Position numbers and translations under genes: made by a program. A stretch of DNA of 64,000 nucleotides from Sabethes cyaneus (lineage: Eukaryota > Arthropoda > Insecta > Diptera > Culicidae): assembly GCF_943734655.1 (NCBI RefSeq), contig NC_071355.1, forward strand, positions 28,272,464-28,336,463. Direction: 5' to 3'. Positions 12,501 to 24,772 of the stretch are shown here, in pieces (the first letter of the stretch is position 1; each line of letters starts with the position of its first letter). Below the pieces are notes generated by a model. The model was given only the letters and a program-made list of their open reading frames with translations, was not told where the DNA came from and made no database searches.

Positions 12501-14740
12501 AATGGCAAGAACAATTAAAGCAGAAACTGCAGAAAATCATTGATCGGGAGTTTTTTGGCATGGTCTTTGTTCACAGCGATCAATTGGACTTTTTATTCTT
12601 TTAAACACTTGAAAAGTCGTTGAAAGAAGGTATCTGGTTCTTCAACAAGAACAAAACAAGAAGGTCACTTACAAATGAACAGTGGTTTTCTTAGCAAAAC
12701 AAGTCATAGATTCATAGATTATTCTTAATCCTACGATAAGCAACTGCCACGTACCTATTTTACATTTTTTCCGTCATTCCGGGACCAGCTTCGGAACGAA
12801 ATTTGAATGAAGTTTTCCCCTGCTTGAAGTGTATTGCTTCTGGTTCGCTCCGGCAATTTTCTTCGCCGCCGATAGACGCAGATTATGTACGGATTTGGAG
12901 GCCTCGTTGGCGCAGTTTGTTCTTGCGCGAGCTTCCTTTTTTTTTTGCTTCGGTCGGACACAAAAAAAAACGGCACACCACGAATCTGATCGCCTGCCTG
13001 TGCCTGCCTTCTAGCTCTAGCCTGGGACGACGCGACGACTGGCTGGCGGTGATTGCGAACCACTACTTCGATTTGTTGCTCGTTCGTTTGTGTCTTACGT
13101 CCGTGCGGTGTTCGTTCACTGGGCAGGGCTGCAGTGTCTATGTGCTGTATTTGTAAATTCCTTCGTAACTTCCTCGCACTGCGATAAACATTTTTTGCAC
13201 TCCTTTTTTTCAGTAGAGCTTGCACTTTTTTACTGCCTATATTATCAAGTGCCAACACCGTGCGTTTCTTATGGTACCTTCGTTAGAGATCACGTTTGTC
13301 GAAAGACGAAAAAACACTGCATTGCTTCCTGTTTCCAGATATTTTCACTCTAGACATACCAACCCCGACTTTCGACTTTTATTTCTTCATCAAACAAAAA
13401 ATTCCCGTACCCTAATCAATCCGCGCACAAAGCCAGGAAAATATTTTTCTTCTCTCCAGAGACACTTTACATCACCAGCAGAAGAATTGCTCATAAATCA
13501 GAACTAACGTGTAAGATCACAACTAGCGGACACACCGAATCCTGTCGGGCACCAATAATTGACTTCAATCTTGCCGCCCAGTCACTCTACTTTGCGCTGC
13601 TGCTGATGGCGCAACAGTAATTATTGCTCAAGTGCACACAGTGTAGTGTATAAATGCAAAAGGTCCTGCGCGCAACAACTCAAAAAAGCGGAAAACGTTC
13701 TTACTCAAACCGCGGCACGTATCCAACTAAAAGCATTTTAAATATAACTTTTTGACTTCCACGCCACACCAAGTTGACTTTTGCACCAACACAGTCACAG
13801 GCAACTGCGCACCGCACGAACGAACGCCTGCTTGCTCCCTCTCCTTTCCAATTATCCAACATCAACACACGGACAAAACGGACTCAGCTTTGCTGATAGT
13901 CTGTCTGATGGTAGATACTTGCGCACACTTTGATCGATCGTAACCGAGCAAGGCTTAAAAGGAGCACGCAAAGTTCATTGCGAACGACGTGGAATCGGCA
14001 ACGAGCACCTACACATACGTGCGCTCGGCTGTTCGTTCGGATGCGATCGTGAGAATTCCTTTTCGTTCCTGCCTTGAATAAAGATAGCTGAAAGGAATAG
14101 AACGAGAGGGGAGAACGGAATGAATGATGCCTCGCTTCTGCCGTTGTGTGTTCATTCATCGCTATACAGTATCTTATACGCTCGTATACGTATATAAACA
14201 GTTACGTTCCAGCAACCGTGTGCACGGGTGCACGCAAGTGAGGCTATAGTCCGGGTTCGTGGCGTGGGATTCCTTTTTGTGCAACGGTGTTGAATAATAG
14301 AATGAGAGCTATTGAATGAAGAGCGCACACACAAGCAGAGCCTGTGTGCGATTCATATACAAATCCGAATGATATCAGTTTGCTTGGAAAAGTTCCTCCA
14401 TTGAGTAGATTCTAAAAAAATGAGAGGCTCGCGTATACGAACCTTTGTTGATCATCGGCAATTTTCGCTACAAACGGAGCTGGACAGTGGTCTATCAAGT
14501 AGCAAAAGCTGGATGTAATGTGGTCTATAAGAAAATACTGTAGTAACAGTAACGTAACAATTGATTTTTCCTCCTTCAGGGATGCACTGTGGTTCCAATT
14601 GTTAGGAAGGCCGGTCATAAATCATTTGTACACCAACATGCAGATTTCCTCTTTCTACATTTGAAAGTTTAACAGAAGTTTTAGGGACATGTTATTTAAG
14701 TAATATCATAGTGTCAAATGTTAATATTAAGGTATATGAT
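9561..14740. other. GC-richer gene-free stretch, possible host regulatory or intronic DNA
   Basis: This is the longest stretch without a recognisable mobile element. It contains CTAG-type palindromic runs (10595-10616), CTCT runs (about 10480-10500) and a TTA run (11308-11332), and it has many CG dinucleotides compared with its surroundings. Several open frames of 60-167 codons occur, the longest at 12755-13258 on the minus strand; all are basic and low in complexity, and none shows a domain I know. It could hold 5' untranslated exons or enhancers of a host gene, but no splice structure could be demonstrated. Confidence 0.4.
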
Positions 14741-14749
14741 ATCTGGGTT

Positions 14750-15710
14750 TGGAAAAATGGTTTTATTTACCAGAAAAAATCCACTTAAATTCATATTTGT
14801 ACAGGATTAGAATTAGCAGTCGCAGATGTGGCTTAATTTCAAGGATTAGTATTTATCCCTGGCTCATTGCAACTGCCTTTAGTCTTTTTATAATGCTGTC
14901 CACGAATTTTTATCGTGTATTCGGTTGGAACTTTGTCCCATTCGTCCATCAAGTTCTTTCTAAGACGGTTTTTGTAAAAAATCTGATAGTTTCAAACTTT
15001 TTAGTGGAGATATTCCCAAAGGTTTCCAATGGAATTGATACCTGGAGATTGTGTTGGAGTATGAATAACTTTTGAGCAGTTCTAAAGTAACCATGTGCGT
15101 ACATTAAGTGTTAATTAATTAAGGTTAGTATGAGGGCGAGTTACCAATAATTCACATGAATGTTACATGAAAAGTGTGCTGGATGGGAATCACTTATGAT
15201 TTCACGTAAGCTTTACGTGCCGATTTTTTTTAGTGTAGATCCACGCTTTACCATCACTCCACCGACGCGGTGTTTAACCGTTGCTTTCACATTTTTTACA
15301 TTTAGTTCTTCGTTTAGCTTACTCTATACAAAACGCCGACCATCTGAGCCAAAGATATTAAATTTGGACTCATCTGCAAAAATGTTTGGTTCAGATGGCT
15401 CTCGGCGACACGCATTTGTTGCCAGATTCGAAATCCTACTGCATTCGAGCAGTGTTTATAGCGTATTCCTTAATTTTTATGGTGTTTATTTTGTACCCAG
15501 AGGACAAGCTTTGCACAACACTTCTGCAACGATCGAGCACTTGCACTTTAAGACCAGTTATCTTCGTTGTATTCTGAGAGCATTTGAAGAATGTCCATGT
15601 TGTATTGCCATCATTGCATGTGTCACTTCCTAAGTGGAGGCTTATAAGTTATCAATCCTCATTTTTCCCTCACATTAAATTGACTGAATTGAGACTGACC
15701 AGATAGTACC
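14750..15710 (-). pseudogene. Dead Tc1-like transposase
   Basis: Read on the minus strand, the fragment holds several parts of a Tc1 transposase in order. An N-terminal piece lies near 15540-15640 (GHSSNALRIQRR). The first catalytic Asp box follows near 15380-15400 (FADESKFNIFGSDGRRFV), then VKHRVGGVMVKRG near 15240-15290. The region that normally reads SPDLNPIENLW is near 15011-15064 and here reads SPGINSIGNLWEYL, so the catalytic Glu is Gly. The C-terminus is near 14890-14990 (EWDKVPTEYTIK, family pattern EW..IP.EY). Several stops and frameshifts separate these pieces and the second Asp box was not found. It is a cut-and-paste transposase of the IS630-Tc1-mariner superfamily, certainly inactive. 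Confidence 0.82.
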
Positions 15711-16740
15711 TGATAAGAATCATGATTTAAAAAATACCTGCATAAAGAACTCTCGTACAGAGCACTACAACACTTCCCGTCGATCATCATCAATTTTATC
15801 ATCATTTTCCTTCACAAATTCCAATCGAATAGAATGATAGAATACAGTGCACGACGGAGTTGCTTTCTTCCACAAAATTTGATCACCTATCATAAGCCGA
15901 AGCGGCACATAAGACGTGACGAACATGTTAGTGTCTTCAGTAGATGAATCCAAAAAGCATTGCTTGTACTCACTGTACCCCCTTGATTTTTCATCAGGGT
16001 TAATTGCCGTGAATTGATTTGTTACAGTCGATGCAAAATTGCAAAATTATGCAAAAGCTTATACGTTGAAGGATCTGCTACAGACAAATCAACCGATCTC
16101 CGGCTTTTGGCGCATGGACTACATACATCAAAATCCAGCCTTGGTCCCGCGTAATAGTGCTTTAGGCCAACGGTGGAGTATTGCCGCGAGGACGATTATG
16201 CGAAATGAATATTGTGTGAATATGTTATTCATACATAAATACATTTCAAATTCCACAGCAAAAGAAGAAATGGGGACGTCTCGTATCAACCGTTGCTGGT
16301 TATTTGTTACTTTATTTCGTTGGGAGTATCAAAATAACCAGTTTTCCAACACTCTAAAGGATGGTGTAAGAATAAGAACGAGAGTCCTTCTTATTGTGCG
16401 AGAATGAAGCTAATAACTGCGATTTGGAATATCTCCGTCGAAAGCGATACCAAATTTCACCAATATATTGTTTAATTAGGCCTCAATCTAATTCGATTAT
16501 TTAAAAACTAGTTACTTAAAAATGAATTAAAATTTCGAAATAATGGAGATTTGTTTGTATATTTCGGTTTCAACTGAGAAATACGAAATTATATTTGCAC
16601 AAAACAGTTGTATTTCACGTCACAAAAGAAGGTATAAGTGCCAAAGTGGAGGCAATATACGTTCGAAAATTTTGATAATTTGTAATTCTATTTTGCATTA
16701 TCGGTTTTAACGTAGGATTACGTCTTACGACAAGGTTTGG
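15711..16740. other. Unclassified stretch
   Basis: No feature could be named. A minus-strand frame at 15765-15953 (containing SYVPLRLMIGDQILWKK) and a plus-strand frame at 16039-16407 have balanced amino-acid composition and may be transposon remnants, but I do not recognise them. Confidence 0.35.
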
Positions 16741-17615
16741 AATAGAGGTTTTCCGTCAAAAAAATTTTTTCCGCTAAATGTCCGGTTTTGACTTTTAGAC
16801 ATGATACCCATATAAAACTTTCTTTATTAAAGCCTCTTACTACTGAAAAATGAATAACTAAAATACGTATATTTCAACCCATCAGTCGTCGGATGTATTA
16901 CATGCCTTTTTGTATCAGTGTCAGGGTTGCCACATGCACAGATTATTCTGTGTTTAACAGATATTTGAAAGAAATCGCCTGTACAGAATCTGTATGCATA
17001 GAATACAGATTTTCGCCAAATTACACAGATTAAACCGATTTTTGAGCTTTTACATGAGAGTGAAAGAGACGGAAATAGTCAGCAAAATGACTCTCTAACT
17101 CTTTCACTCTCATTGTTTTGCATTGGACAGATTTTTGCACAGATATTTTTCCTCGCCGTACAGATTGTCAGATTTTTTTAACAAAAAACACATAATTATA
17201 TGTGGCATCCCTGAGTGTCCTCTATTTTCACCACTTCAAAACCATTTGTGTCTCTTATTACTCTTGTGGCAAGCAACACACGAAACGAAAAAGAAGGTAA
17301 TCATTAGCTTTTCATTCGTTTTGTCTTTTTCACTCAACCGCTGACACACATATGTTAAAATCTGTTGTAGAATGCTGCCAGAAAATCTAAAAATTTTGAT
17401 AAACAGTGCAGCCGAAACGAATGTTCAAAAACTCAACATTCGTGATTTGGTGAAAAGAAACTCAACATTCTTGCAATTTGCATTGTTTAAAAAATCGTAG
17501 TTTATTCTAGAGTTAACGAAAAAAATATATTTTTGCACCATTGTCACTCGTATTGGGAGCACTTTCGAGGAAAAATAAGAAAAGGAGGGGTATGATCTGA
17601 CGGAAAACCTCTATT
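16741..17615. mobile_element. 875-bp inverted-ended element hosting another MITE
   Basis: The ends are a perfect 18-bp inverted repeat, AATAGAGGTTTTCCGTCA at 16741-16758 and its complement at 17598-17615. Read with TA as the target, the terminal sequence would be GAGGTTTTCCGTCA, consistent with a Tc1/mariner-type non-autonomous element. It has no coding capacity. The MITE at 16922-17213 lies inside it and is therefore younger. Confidence 0.7.
16922..17213. mobile_element. 292-bp MITE with CAGGGTTGCCACAT ends
   Basis: Terminal inverted repeats of 14 bp with one mismatch: CAGGGTTGCCACAT at the left, and ATGTGGCATCCCTG at the right. The flanks AGTGT (16917-16921 and 17214-17218) form a 5-bp direct repeat. 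A second, internal inverted pair (AGAGTGAAAGAG near 17055 and CTCTTTCACTCTC near 17100) gives the body a foldback shape, and the word ACAGATT recurs throughout. Superfamily unclear; the CAGGGTTGCC end is hAT-like, but hAT elements make 8-bp duplications. Confidence 0.75.
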
Positions 17616-18018
17616 ATGGCATACAATTCGACTTAATAATGTTCAAATTTGATATTTTTATACGAAATCTATAAAAAGTTCCATAGTACCAATTGTACCT
17701 ACAGGTGCATGCATTCGTAGTCCTACGCCAAGCTTACCTTTGTGTCCTGGGACACAAACCTGTCTATTTTTTAGAACACGCAACTTAATACTCCTGTTTA
17801 CATGATTAAGCTATAACTATATATTACAATCATCTGAACTGCTTTACAATTCATGAGTTGTATATGAGGACACTAGCGACTGCAAAACAACTTATTGTTA
17901 ACTTGATTAGCAATCATGACGCAATTACAATGTAATATTGACATGCATACGACTTAATGTGAATTTTCTTTACGATCTTGTGTTATCTGGGATTGCAACC
18001 ACTCCAGTTTTTCACATA

Positions 18019-18161
18019 CCACTATTAATTTTTATTCACGACAGATACGTGTTTCGCCTACGATTTGCGGGCTTCATCAGCGTCTGTTTTCGAACTAAAA
18101 AAAATGAAACCTGTAAGTCGTAGGTGAAATACGTATCTGTCGTGAATAAAGATAATAGTGG
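18019..18161. repeat. Foldback repeat with 52-bp arms
   Basis: Two arms of about 52 bases (18019-18071 and 18110-18161) are inverted copies with a handful of mismatches, separated by about 38 bases. The shared core is TTATTCACGACAGATACGT. The hairpin would be very stable as RNA or single-stranded DNA. It is probably a small foldback transposon; no target-site duplication was recognised. Confidence 0.8.
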
Positions 18162-20515
18162 AATCTTATCCGAAAAAGTTTTCTTTTCATTAATTTAAGG
18201 TTTCGTATTTCACTAAGACGCTCCAAAAACTTCAGTCAGATGAAACAAGGTTGATCGACACTAACGGGATAATTACTTTAACTTGGCCCTTAGTAGGTGA
18301 TTTTGAGATGTATTCTTGTTAAACTGTACAAAATCTGCTTGTATACTAAAAATACTATATTATAATGTGACATTTTATTTTTTGCCCCTTCAAACTAGCA
18401 ACAAGCGTCCAACAGTGCTCTGCTCTGGTTATTCCAAGTATCTACCTAGGGCGTCCTCGTCGTTTCTAAAACAGAAATCACAAAAATCGTACCTGGTTGC
18501 ACCATATTTAAATTTATTAATCGTACAGGTCAACTTTCCAAATTTTTTCAATCTATAAGAGTGATATGACACTTACTCTGATTGGGCTAGACATTACTTC
18601 TACCCGAATTGAATTTCCTTGTTTTTGTCCAAGCAAAGAAAACCGCTGCCCGATGTGCATGGCATTTTTCTCTGCCCGAAGAATTGAATCGACTCAGCAC
18701 TCACCTACACATGCGCAAGTCTTTGATTGCCAGAGTGTATCATTCATAAGCGCTATGTATGTTCATTTTACCGTAATTTTCAGCTTAGTTTCGCATGTAA
18801 TAGCATTTTCACTGCCGCTTTGAGTACCAGATAACTCAACACCAACAGGAGGAATCGCTGGATGTGGAAAAATAATTTATCATAGATTGGTTTGCCGTTT
18901 TTAGCCCCCTTTTCGACTGAATTTATCCGTCATTATGATAAAAACATGAATACATAACAAATGGCAATTTTTTGATAAAATTTTTCTTTTAAATGCACAA
19001 TCCCATAAAGTTGATTTTATTACACCCAGTTTTGCATTTTAGGCCCCAGCAGTCGGGCAGTTTCCTGGGATTTTTCCTATGACAATCCCAAGGGAAGTTT
19101 GGTTTGGAGCGCTGTCGGACGATTTGATACGATCATTCAGCCCACTCACACAGAATCAACATCTACCCTTTCGGCGGCGTTGGAGTGAGTGTGTGTACCT
19201 ACACATTTGTGGTGAGCTTGTTGCGCTTAAATACCATATACACATTCGGTTGGATCCTCTAATAAAAATCTAGTCAGATCGTGAGTTCCGTTTTCCCCCA
19301 CGAGCCTGCCTGCCTACCGCCCTTGCCGGTCTAACTTTTTTCGGCTGCCCCAGCAACATTGCAATACGAACTGTTGTACGTACGTGGGTTGAAAAGGTCC
19401 CCATTTTTTTGTCGGTATATACGCGAGGATTCGCTCCGTCGTTCGCCAACTTGGAAATATTTTTTTATGGAAAGAGAAATTTAATTTAATTCTTAATGAC
19501 ATTACAATGTGACAACATCAAACTTTTAAAAGGTGATCTACGAAAAAATTTGTTCGTTTAGTTTTATTTTCGGGTAGGCGCTTGCGGCTAGAAATGTTTA
19601 ATTGTATGAGTTCGCCTATTTCCTACGAAGTAAACTTTTATTACACGGACTATGTGCTCCTCGCTGCTAGCTGCTACCCAATTTGCTGTGTGAGCGGGAG
19701 AGCAAGAGAGTGATGCGTGTTGGATAGAACGAGACGGTCACAGTGGGAATTGAAAGGAATCGTGTCTCTATTTTTCTGTGAAACCAATGGATAGCTGGGA
19801 AGAGTGAAAGAGAGGATGAGAGGGTGAGGGTAAGCTAAGCTTGTTGGGGAAAGCAGGGCGGTGGGGACCTGCTGTTGTTGGAGAGATAGGGAAGCGAATG
19901 AAAAATGGAATTAGAAAATCCCGAGATGTAAAATGTTTCATGCTTCTTCAGTGCGCCTGTTTTTGTTTCTTCCCCGGGTACCTTTCTTTGGCTAGCAAGG
20001 AAGAAGGGGAGCTCAAGCGTGCAATAGAAATTTAAGTGAGAGTCGATAGAATTGGGAGGAATAAAAAAAATAGTACAACGTGGGGAAAGAGGAACTGACT
20101 GGTGCTTCCTACTTGATTTCTTTCTTTTTACTTTCCTGTGGATCACAACGGAAGGCAGCGCACGTAAAAGGGGTTACCGGTTGGGGTCAAGTTGTAAATG
20201 AATTTTTTGGGGTTTCGAGTATTCCTGTGTACAATTGATGAGATGTACAATGGAAGTTATGGATATCCTATTTGAAATACCAGTCTTTCAATGTTTGCTG
20301 TTTCATTCAAAGTTTGAAATTCGTTACATTTAAATGATTGTTATACAATTTTCATTCTCGATTCATATTGAGGAAGTTTACATTTTTGAAAATTTCCTTT
20401 TTATATCAATTTGTGCCTATTGTTTTAAAATGTTGCCGAAAGGGTCACTCAAAGTATGATCAATTTTGTTCATAAACACATACCTACAAATGGTTGATTA
20501 TTTTATAGCTGAATA
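18162..20515. other. Gene-free stretch
   Basis: No conserved coding motif or terminal repeat was found. A GA-rich patch lies at about 19.68-19.84 kb. Open frames of 60-103 codons are present but look random. Confidence 0.45.
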
Positions 20516-20517
20516 CA

Positions 20518-20592
20518 GGCAAACTTCGATATAACGTACTCTCGTTATTACGTACCCTCGATACAACGCCACTCGATATAATGTACATTTTG
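20518..20592. repeat. Solo terminal region of a TIR transposon
   Basis: The sequence CAGGCAAACTTCGATATAAC is followed by several imperfect repeats of the word CTCGATAyAACG. The layout resembles the termini of the complete TA-flanked element at 25394-25726 (CAGGTATACCTCGATAGTAC). Only one end is present here; the partner end was not located. Confidence 0.5.
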
Positions 20593-22555
20593 AAAATGGA
20601 AATTGAGACCCACGAACTAGTTTTAATCACCAAGGTGCTTTCTTAGGCAGTCCTGAATTTTGCTGACTTGTCCTAAATTATCACTGTTATAAACTTGTGA
20701 CGCTCTTTTGGCTTCAAATGATGCAAGCGCTCACATTTTTACTACAATATGGTATGTTAGAATTGAGTGCTTGACTTTTAGAAATGCTGCAATGAGTGCT
20801 CAAGGTAGCGAGGTGGAGATCCTTTCCAGGTGGCGTTTCGCTTCAACAGCTGAAAATATGCAAGTTTTTTGAAAACAATTTTTAATTCATTATATTTCTT
20901 ATCGAAAAGTCGAAACACAGTGAATTGTGTTTGTATGAAATACATCTATGGTTAAGTGATTTAAAATGATGTTCTTATCTTATCGTATCTCACACTAACG
21001 CAGCCAATACTTGAAAGCATCCTGGAAAATGACGATTGCTTGAATCGATCTTTTTTCTTGACAACGGCCAGGCCAACTGCGCAGCATGTTCCGCAGAGAG
21101 AATTCCAAAGAATCAAGTGAAATTAGAAATGATACTTACTTCCATTCAACTCATTGAAATCGAGGGGAAGGAAGAAAGCGTGGACCTCCCGTACCAAACG
21201 CTTTCTTTGAAGATATATTGATTAATTTAGCAGATTACATTATGCAGTATGCAGTCGTTGGGAATATCTTTGCTAATAAAGGTTAAGTGATACTCCGGAC
21301 CCTCGGGGATGAACTTATGGTTTTTAGACCAAAAGCCTGGCTATATCTTTGTGCAGTATGCAGTCGTTGGGAATATCTTTGCTAATAAAGGTTAAGTGAT
21401 ACTCCGGACCCTCGGGGATGAACTTATGGTTTTTAGACCAAAAGCCTGGCTGCAATAGACCAAGGTTATAGCGCCTTAGTTCGCTATCTGAAAAAAGATA
21501 AAACACAGCAGCTACCCAAAAATAGATAATTATAAGATATCGAAAATATATATCAACAACAATCCTACAAAATTGTGTATAGAACGAATTTTCAAAAACT
21601 GCTACGTAACAATTTAGGTATTGACCTAAAGCTTCAAAATCATCCTTGAAATCCGTTCTACGACACTCCGTTGGTTACCGGCACGTACCGCCAGCAAGGA
21701 ACTATTTCCTAAAGGGCATTCACGCGCCCACCTGGCACCAGCATAATAATCCCTATTCTGGTATCCAAAAAATACAAAATATATCTTCCAATATACTTTA
21801 ACCAATAACCAAAATACCCCAACACTTAACTATATTTCTAGCATCTGAAATTTTTTTACGAAAATCTATTATTTTTCGGTCTTCCAGAGTAGGGTGTCAA
21901 AACACTTGTTCGCAGACTAAAGATGCAGCAAGCCACTTTCGTTGTTAAACTGACATCGAATGCCCCCATCTTTTATTTCTGCTTGATTTCCGCGCTTCAG
22001 GAAGGACCTTACGACAATGATCTTTATTGCAGCCATGATTTTACCGTACACGCTATGGCTATTGCTGCGATGATTCGCCTATTTACCTCTGCCGAATCCG
22101 TGTTTGAGTTTGGAATGTCTGCTTATTAATTCACAGACCGAGTGAAGAACCTAAATATTATGGCGTTCCAGAATAACACTATGTCATTAAACATGGGGCT
22201 CACCCCGCAGAATTTTTTTTTGTATAATAGCAATATTGATTGACGCAATTTAGAGATCACACATTTGCATTTTGTATAATAAGGTATTATATAAGGGTAC
22301 CTAACTAATTTTCCATAATATGTAATTGAAATCTGCTACATTCATAAAATAGTGGTATGTCTGGAGCCTTTACGATAATTTATTAAACACTTGAAACTAT
22401 CGGAATTTTTACAGTTTTATTCAAATTAACATCAAAACCATAAGTATTTAAGAGCAATGTGGTCTCAGAACAAACCATGGTTTACGAGATAGAATTTTTC
22501 TAGCATAAATTGCCATGAAAATAAATACACCCTTTTTAAAAGTAATTTTTCAGTC
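20593..22555. other. Gene-free stretch around a tandem duplication
   Basis: Apart from the 99-bp duplication at 21244-21451, nothing could be identified. Frames at 21036-21221 and 21923-22129 look coding-like in composition but match no motif I know. Confidence 0.4.
21244..21451. repeat. Exact 99-bp tandem duplication
   Basis: The 99-base unit starting GCAGTATGCAGTCGTTGGG occurs at 21244-21342 and again, with no difference I can see, at 21353-21451; a 10-base spacer separates them. Identity over the whole unit implies a recent duplication or an assembly artefact. Confidence 0.9.
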
Positions 22556-22559
22556 ACAA

Positions 22560-22925
22560 CGGTGCCAATATCTGTGCAAGGAACCATGTTTTCTCCTATC
22601 CACAATGTAGGAAGAGCTCCTCAGTGAAGGTTGGCGGTGCCTGCTTTAGCCCATTCCAGATACAGTCCGGTGTACCTCAGAGCAGCGTCCTGGGACCTTT
22701 GCTATTCGTTTTATTCATTAGCGATCTATGTGCGTATTTGAAGTCACCAAAATTATTATACGCTGACGACCTCAAATTTTACCGTGTAATCACGACGCTG
22801 ACGGATTGTTGCGTACTTCAACCCAGCACTCTCATGGATTGGTGCAGTATAAACGGAATGGAAATTAAGGTGAACAAATGTCGCACAATGTCTTTCACCA
22901 GGTTACGTGCGCCAATTGTGTTTGC
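22560..22925 (+). pseudogene. Reverse transcriptase fragment (Jockey/CR1-type)
   Basis: The translated frame holds the RT palm boxes SGVPQSSVLGPLLFVLFISD (near 22670) and LLYADDLKFYR (near 22755), followed by a stretch like the C-terminal palm and thumb (DWCSINGMEIKVNKC). It has neither the N-terminal fingers nor the endonuclease. It ends abruptly at about 22925, where a different element family begins. This is a truncated retrotransposon relic. Confidence 0.85.
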
Positions 22926-22937
22926 TTACATCATGCC

Positions 22938-23700
22938 ATCTGTTTGGCGGGAAATGCCAACAAACGATGGAGAGGAAAAAAAGAGCTCTAATAATATCCA
23001 CGAGGGAGAATTTGGCCAAGTATCGACGAGCGCGGAATGAGTTGACCACGAACCTGAGGAGGAAAAAGCGCCAGAAGGAGGACAGAGCTCGTGAGGAGCT
23101 GGAACAACTATTCTGGGTTAATGAAACGCGCAAGTTTTACGGGAAGGAGAATCAGAATCGTAAGGGCTACACATTAAAATCTGACGAGGGAGGAAATCTA
23201 ATCAGACATGAGCGCGAGGTGGTCAACAGGTGGAAGCAATTGATGAGCATTTCAACAGCGATATAACAGAAGAAGATGCAAAGGAAGTTAACCTAGGAAT
23301 GCCTACAAACGATAACAGCGTGCGGGTTAGCGATCTCGAAAGGATCCGGCGAGAAATCGGTCAGCTAAAGGATAATAGAGCCGCCGGAAAGGACCGACTC
23401 CTGGCAGACTTCTACAAAAATGGCCAGAAACCACTAGCAACGGCACTTCAGTGGATAATTTCAAAAATTTGGAAGGAGGAGAAACTACCGGGGAAGTGGA
23501 TGGAAAGTGTGATCTGTCCCATCTACAAAACGGTCTATCGGCTGGATTGCTGTAATTATCGCGGCATTACGCTGGTCAACGCCGCCTAGAAGATGGTCTC
23601 CCAGATATTGTTGCGTCGTCCATCCCCAATAGCAAGAGAATTCGTAAGGCAGTATCAGACGGGCGTTTTGGGGCTCGTGCTACTATGGATCAAATTTTTG
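22938..23700 (+). pseudogene. Internal fragment of the RTE-like family
   Basis: The fragment aligns by eye, across several frameshifts, with the middle of the complete element at 60023-63306. Shared words include RENLAKYRRARN, RRKKRQKEDR, EGGNLI..EREVV.RWKQ, CNYRGITLVNAA and QILLRR.SPIA. It covers the linker after the endonuclease and the first part of the reverse transcriptase, and stops just after the TxDQIF box. Both ends are cut, so it is neither a 5' truncation nor a full copy; it was probably broken by later rearrangement. Confidence 0.88.
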
Positions 23701-23702
23701 CT

Positions 23703-24770
23703 CCAAACGTGCGAGATGATTCCTTCTTTCTGGCTGTGTCTGAAGGAGATTACGACGTAATAGTGCTTACTGAACCGTGGCTTGACGACCGCATTTTCTC
23801 GACGCAGCTATTTGGAAATCAGAATCAGTATACTGTGTTCCGGAACGACCGCTCTCATCTGAATAGTCGTAAGGTGCGCGGTGGAGGTGTACTGTTAGCT
23901 GGTTCCAATAATTTGAATTGCCGCATCGATCCAGCCCCTATCTATAACACTCTCGAATAGTTGTGGGTGATTATAGAAACGTCGTGTGCTATTGTCAGTG
24001 TGGGTGTCATATATTTGCCCCCCGACCGTAAATCTGACTCTCAGCTTATTCAACAGCATATTGACATTAGCGTTACTGTTCGGCGACTACAACCAATCTG
24101 GTTTGAACTGGGTAATTTCAGATGATGGTTTACCCGTAGTGGATACGATGCGCTCAGAAATGCCTGTCAGCTGCTGTGCCTTGTTAGACGGTTTTAACCT
24201 GCATGGGTTGCCTAAAATAATACCATATTGAATCTGGACGGACGCATGCTGGATCTCATTCTTGCGTACGATCTAGCTGTGCCCAACTTTGCCGCATCTG
24301 TTTCGCATGAGCCACTGGTCGACCTTGAAGCTATTCATCCTGCTATAGCTGTGTCGTTAAATCTTCCTCTACCAGTGCTGTACGACCAACCGTTTCAAAA
24401 TCTAAGATTGAATTTTCGTCGGGCTTACTATCTAGTACTCAGCGCTGCGTTTTCTGATGTTGATTGGAATACATTTTTCGAAGCCTCCCCCAGTATTGAC
24501 GATGCTGTATGCCGTTTCAGCAGTATTATTGAAACCGTCATCAATCGGATAGTTCCTGTTCGTGCACCGCCACGGAAGCCAGCGTGGTTGAATGCACGCC
24601 TACGCATGCTTAAGAAAATACTCGACATGTGCGCATGGAAACTAAGCTAAGGATCCAGTAGAATATCAAGATCCGTTACAAGATCCACTCGGTTGAGAAT
24701 AGTACCGTCGATATAATAATCAAAGCTAATAGGATCTATAGAATGTTGCATTTTGCGATACTGATAATGA
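23703..24770 (+). pseudogene. Endonuclease domain fragment of a Jockey/CR1-type retrotransposon
   Basis: The start reads as an APE-type endonuclease with DYDVIVLTEPWLDDRI (family: LTETWL). A GGGVLLA box follows near 23880, then the metal-site region FGDYNQSGLNW near 24090 (family: GDFN). Next come DGRMLDLILA near 24240 and a linker with RRAYYLVLSAAFSDVDWNTF near 24420. Stops and frame changes interrupt it. No reverse transcriptase follows on this strand; the next sequence is an inverted RT fragment from another copy. Confidence 0.8.
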
Positions 24771-24772
24771 GT

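Noticed and set aside
12755..13258. 167-codon minus-strand frame
   Set aside because: Basic, low-complexity composition, no recognisable domain, and overlapping plus-strand frames are also open.
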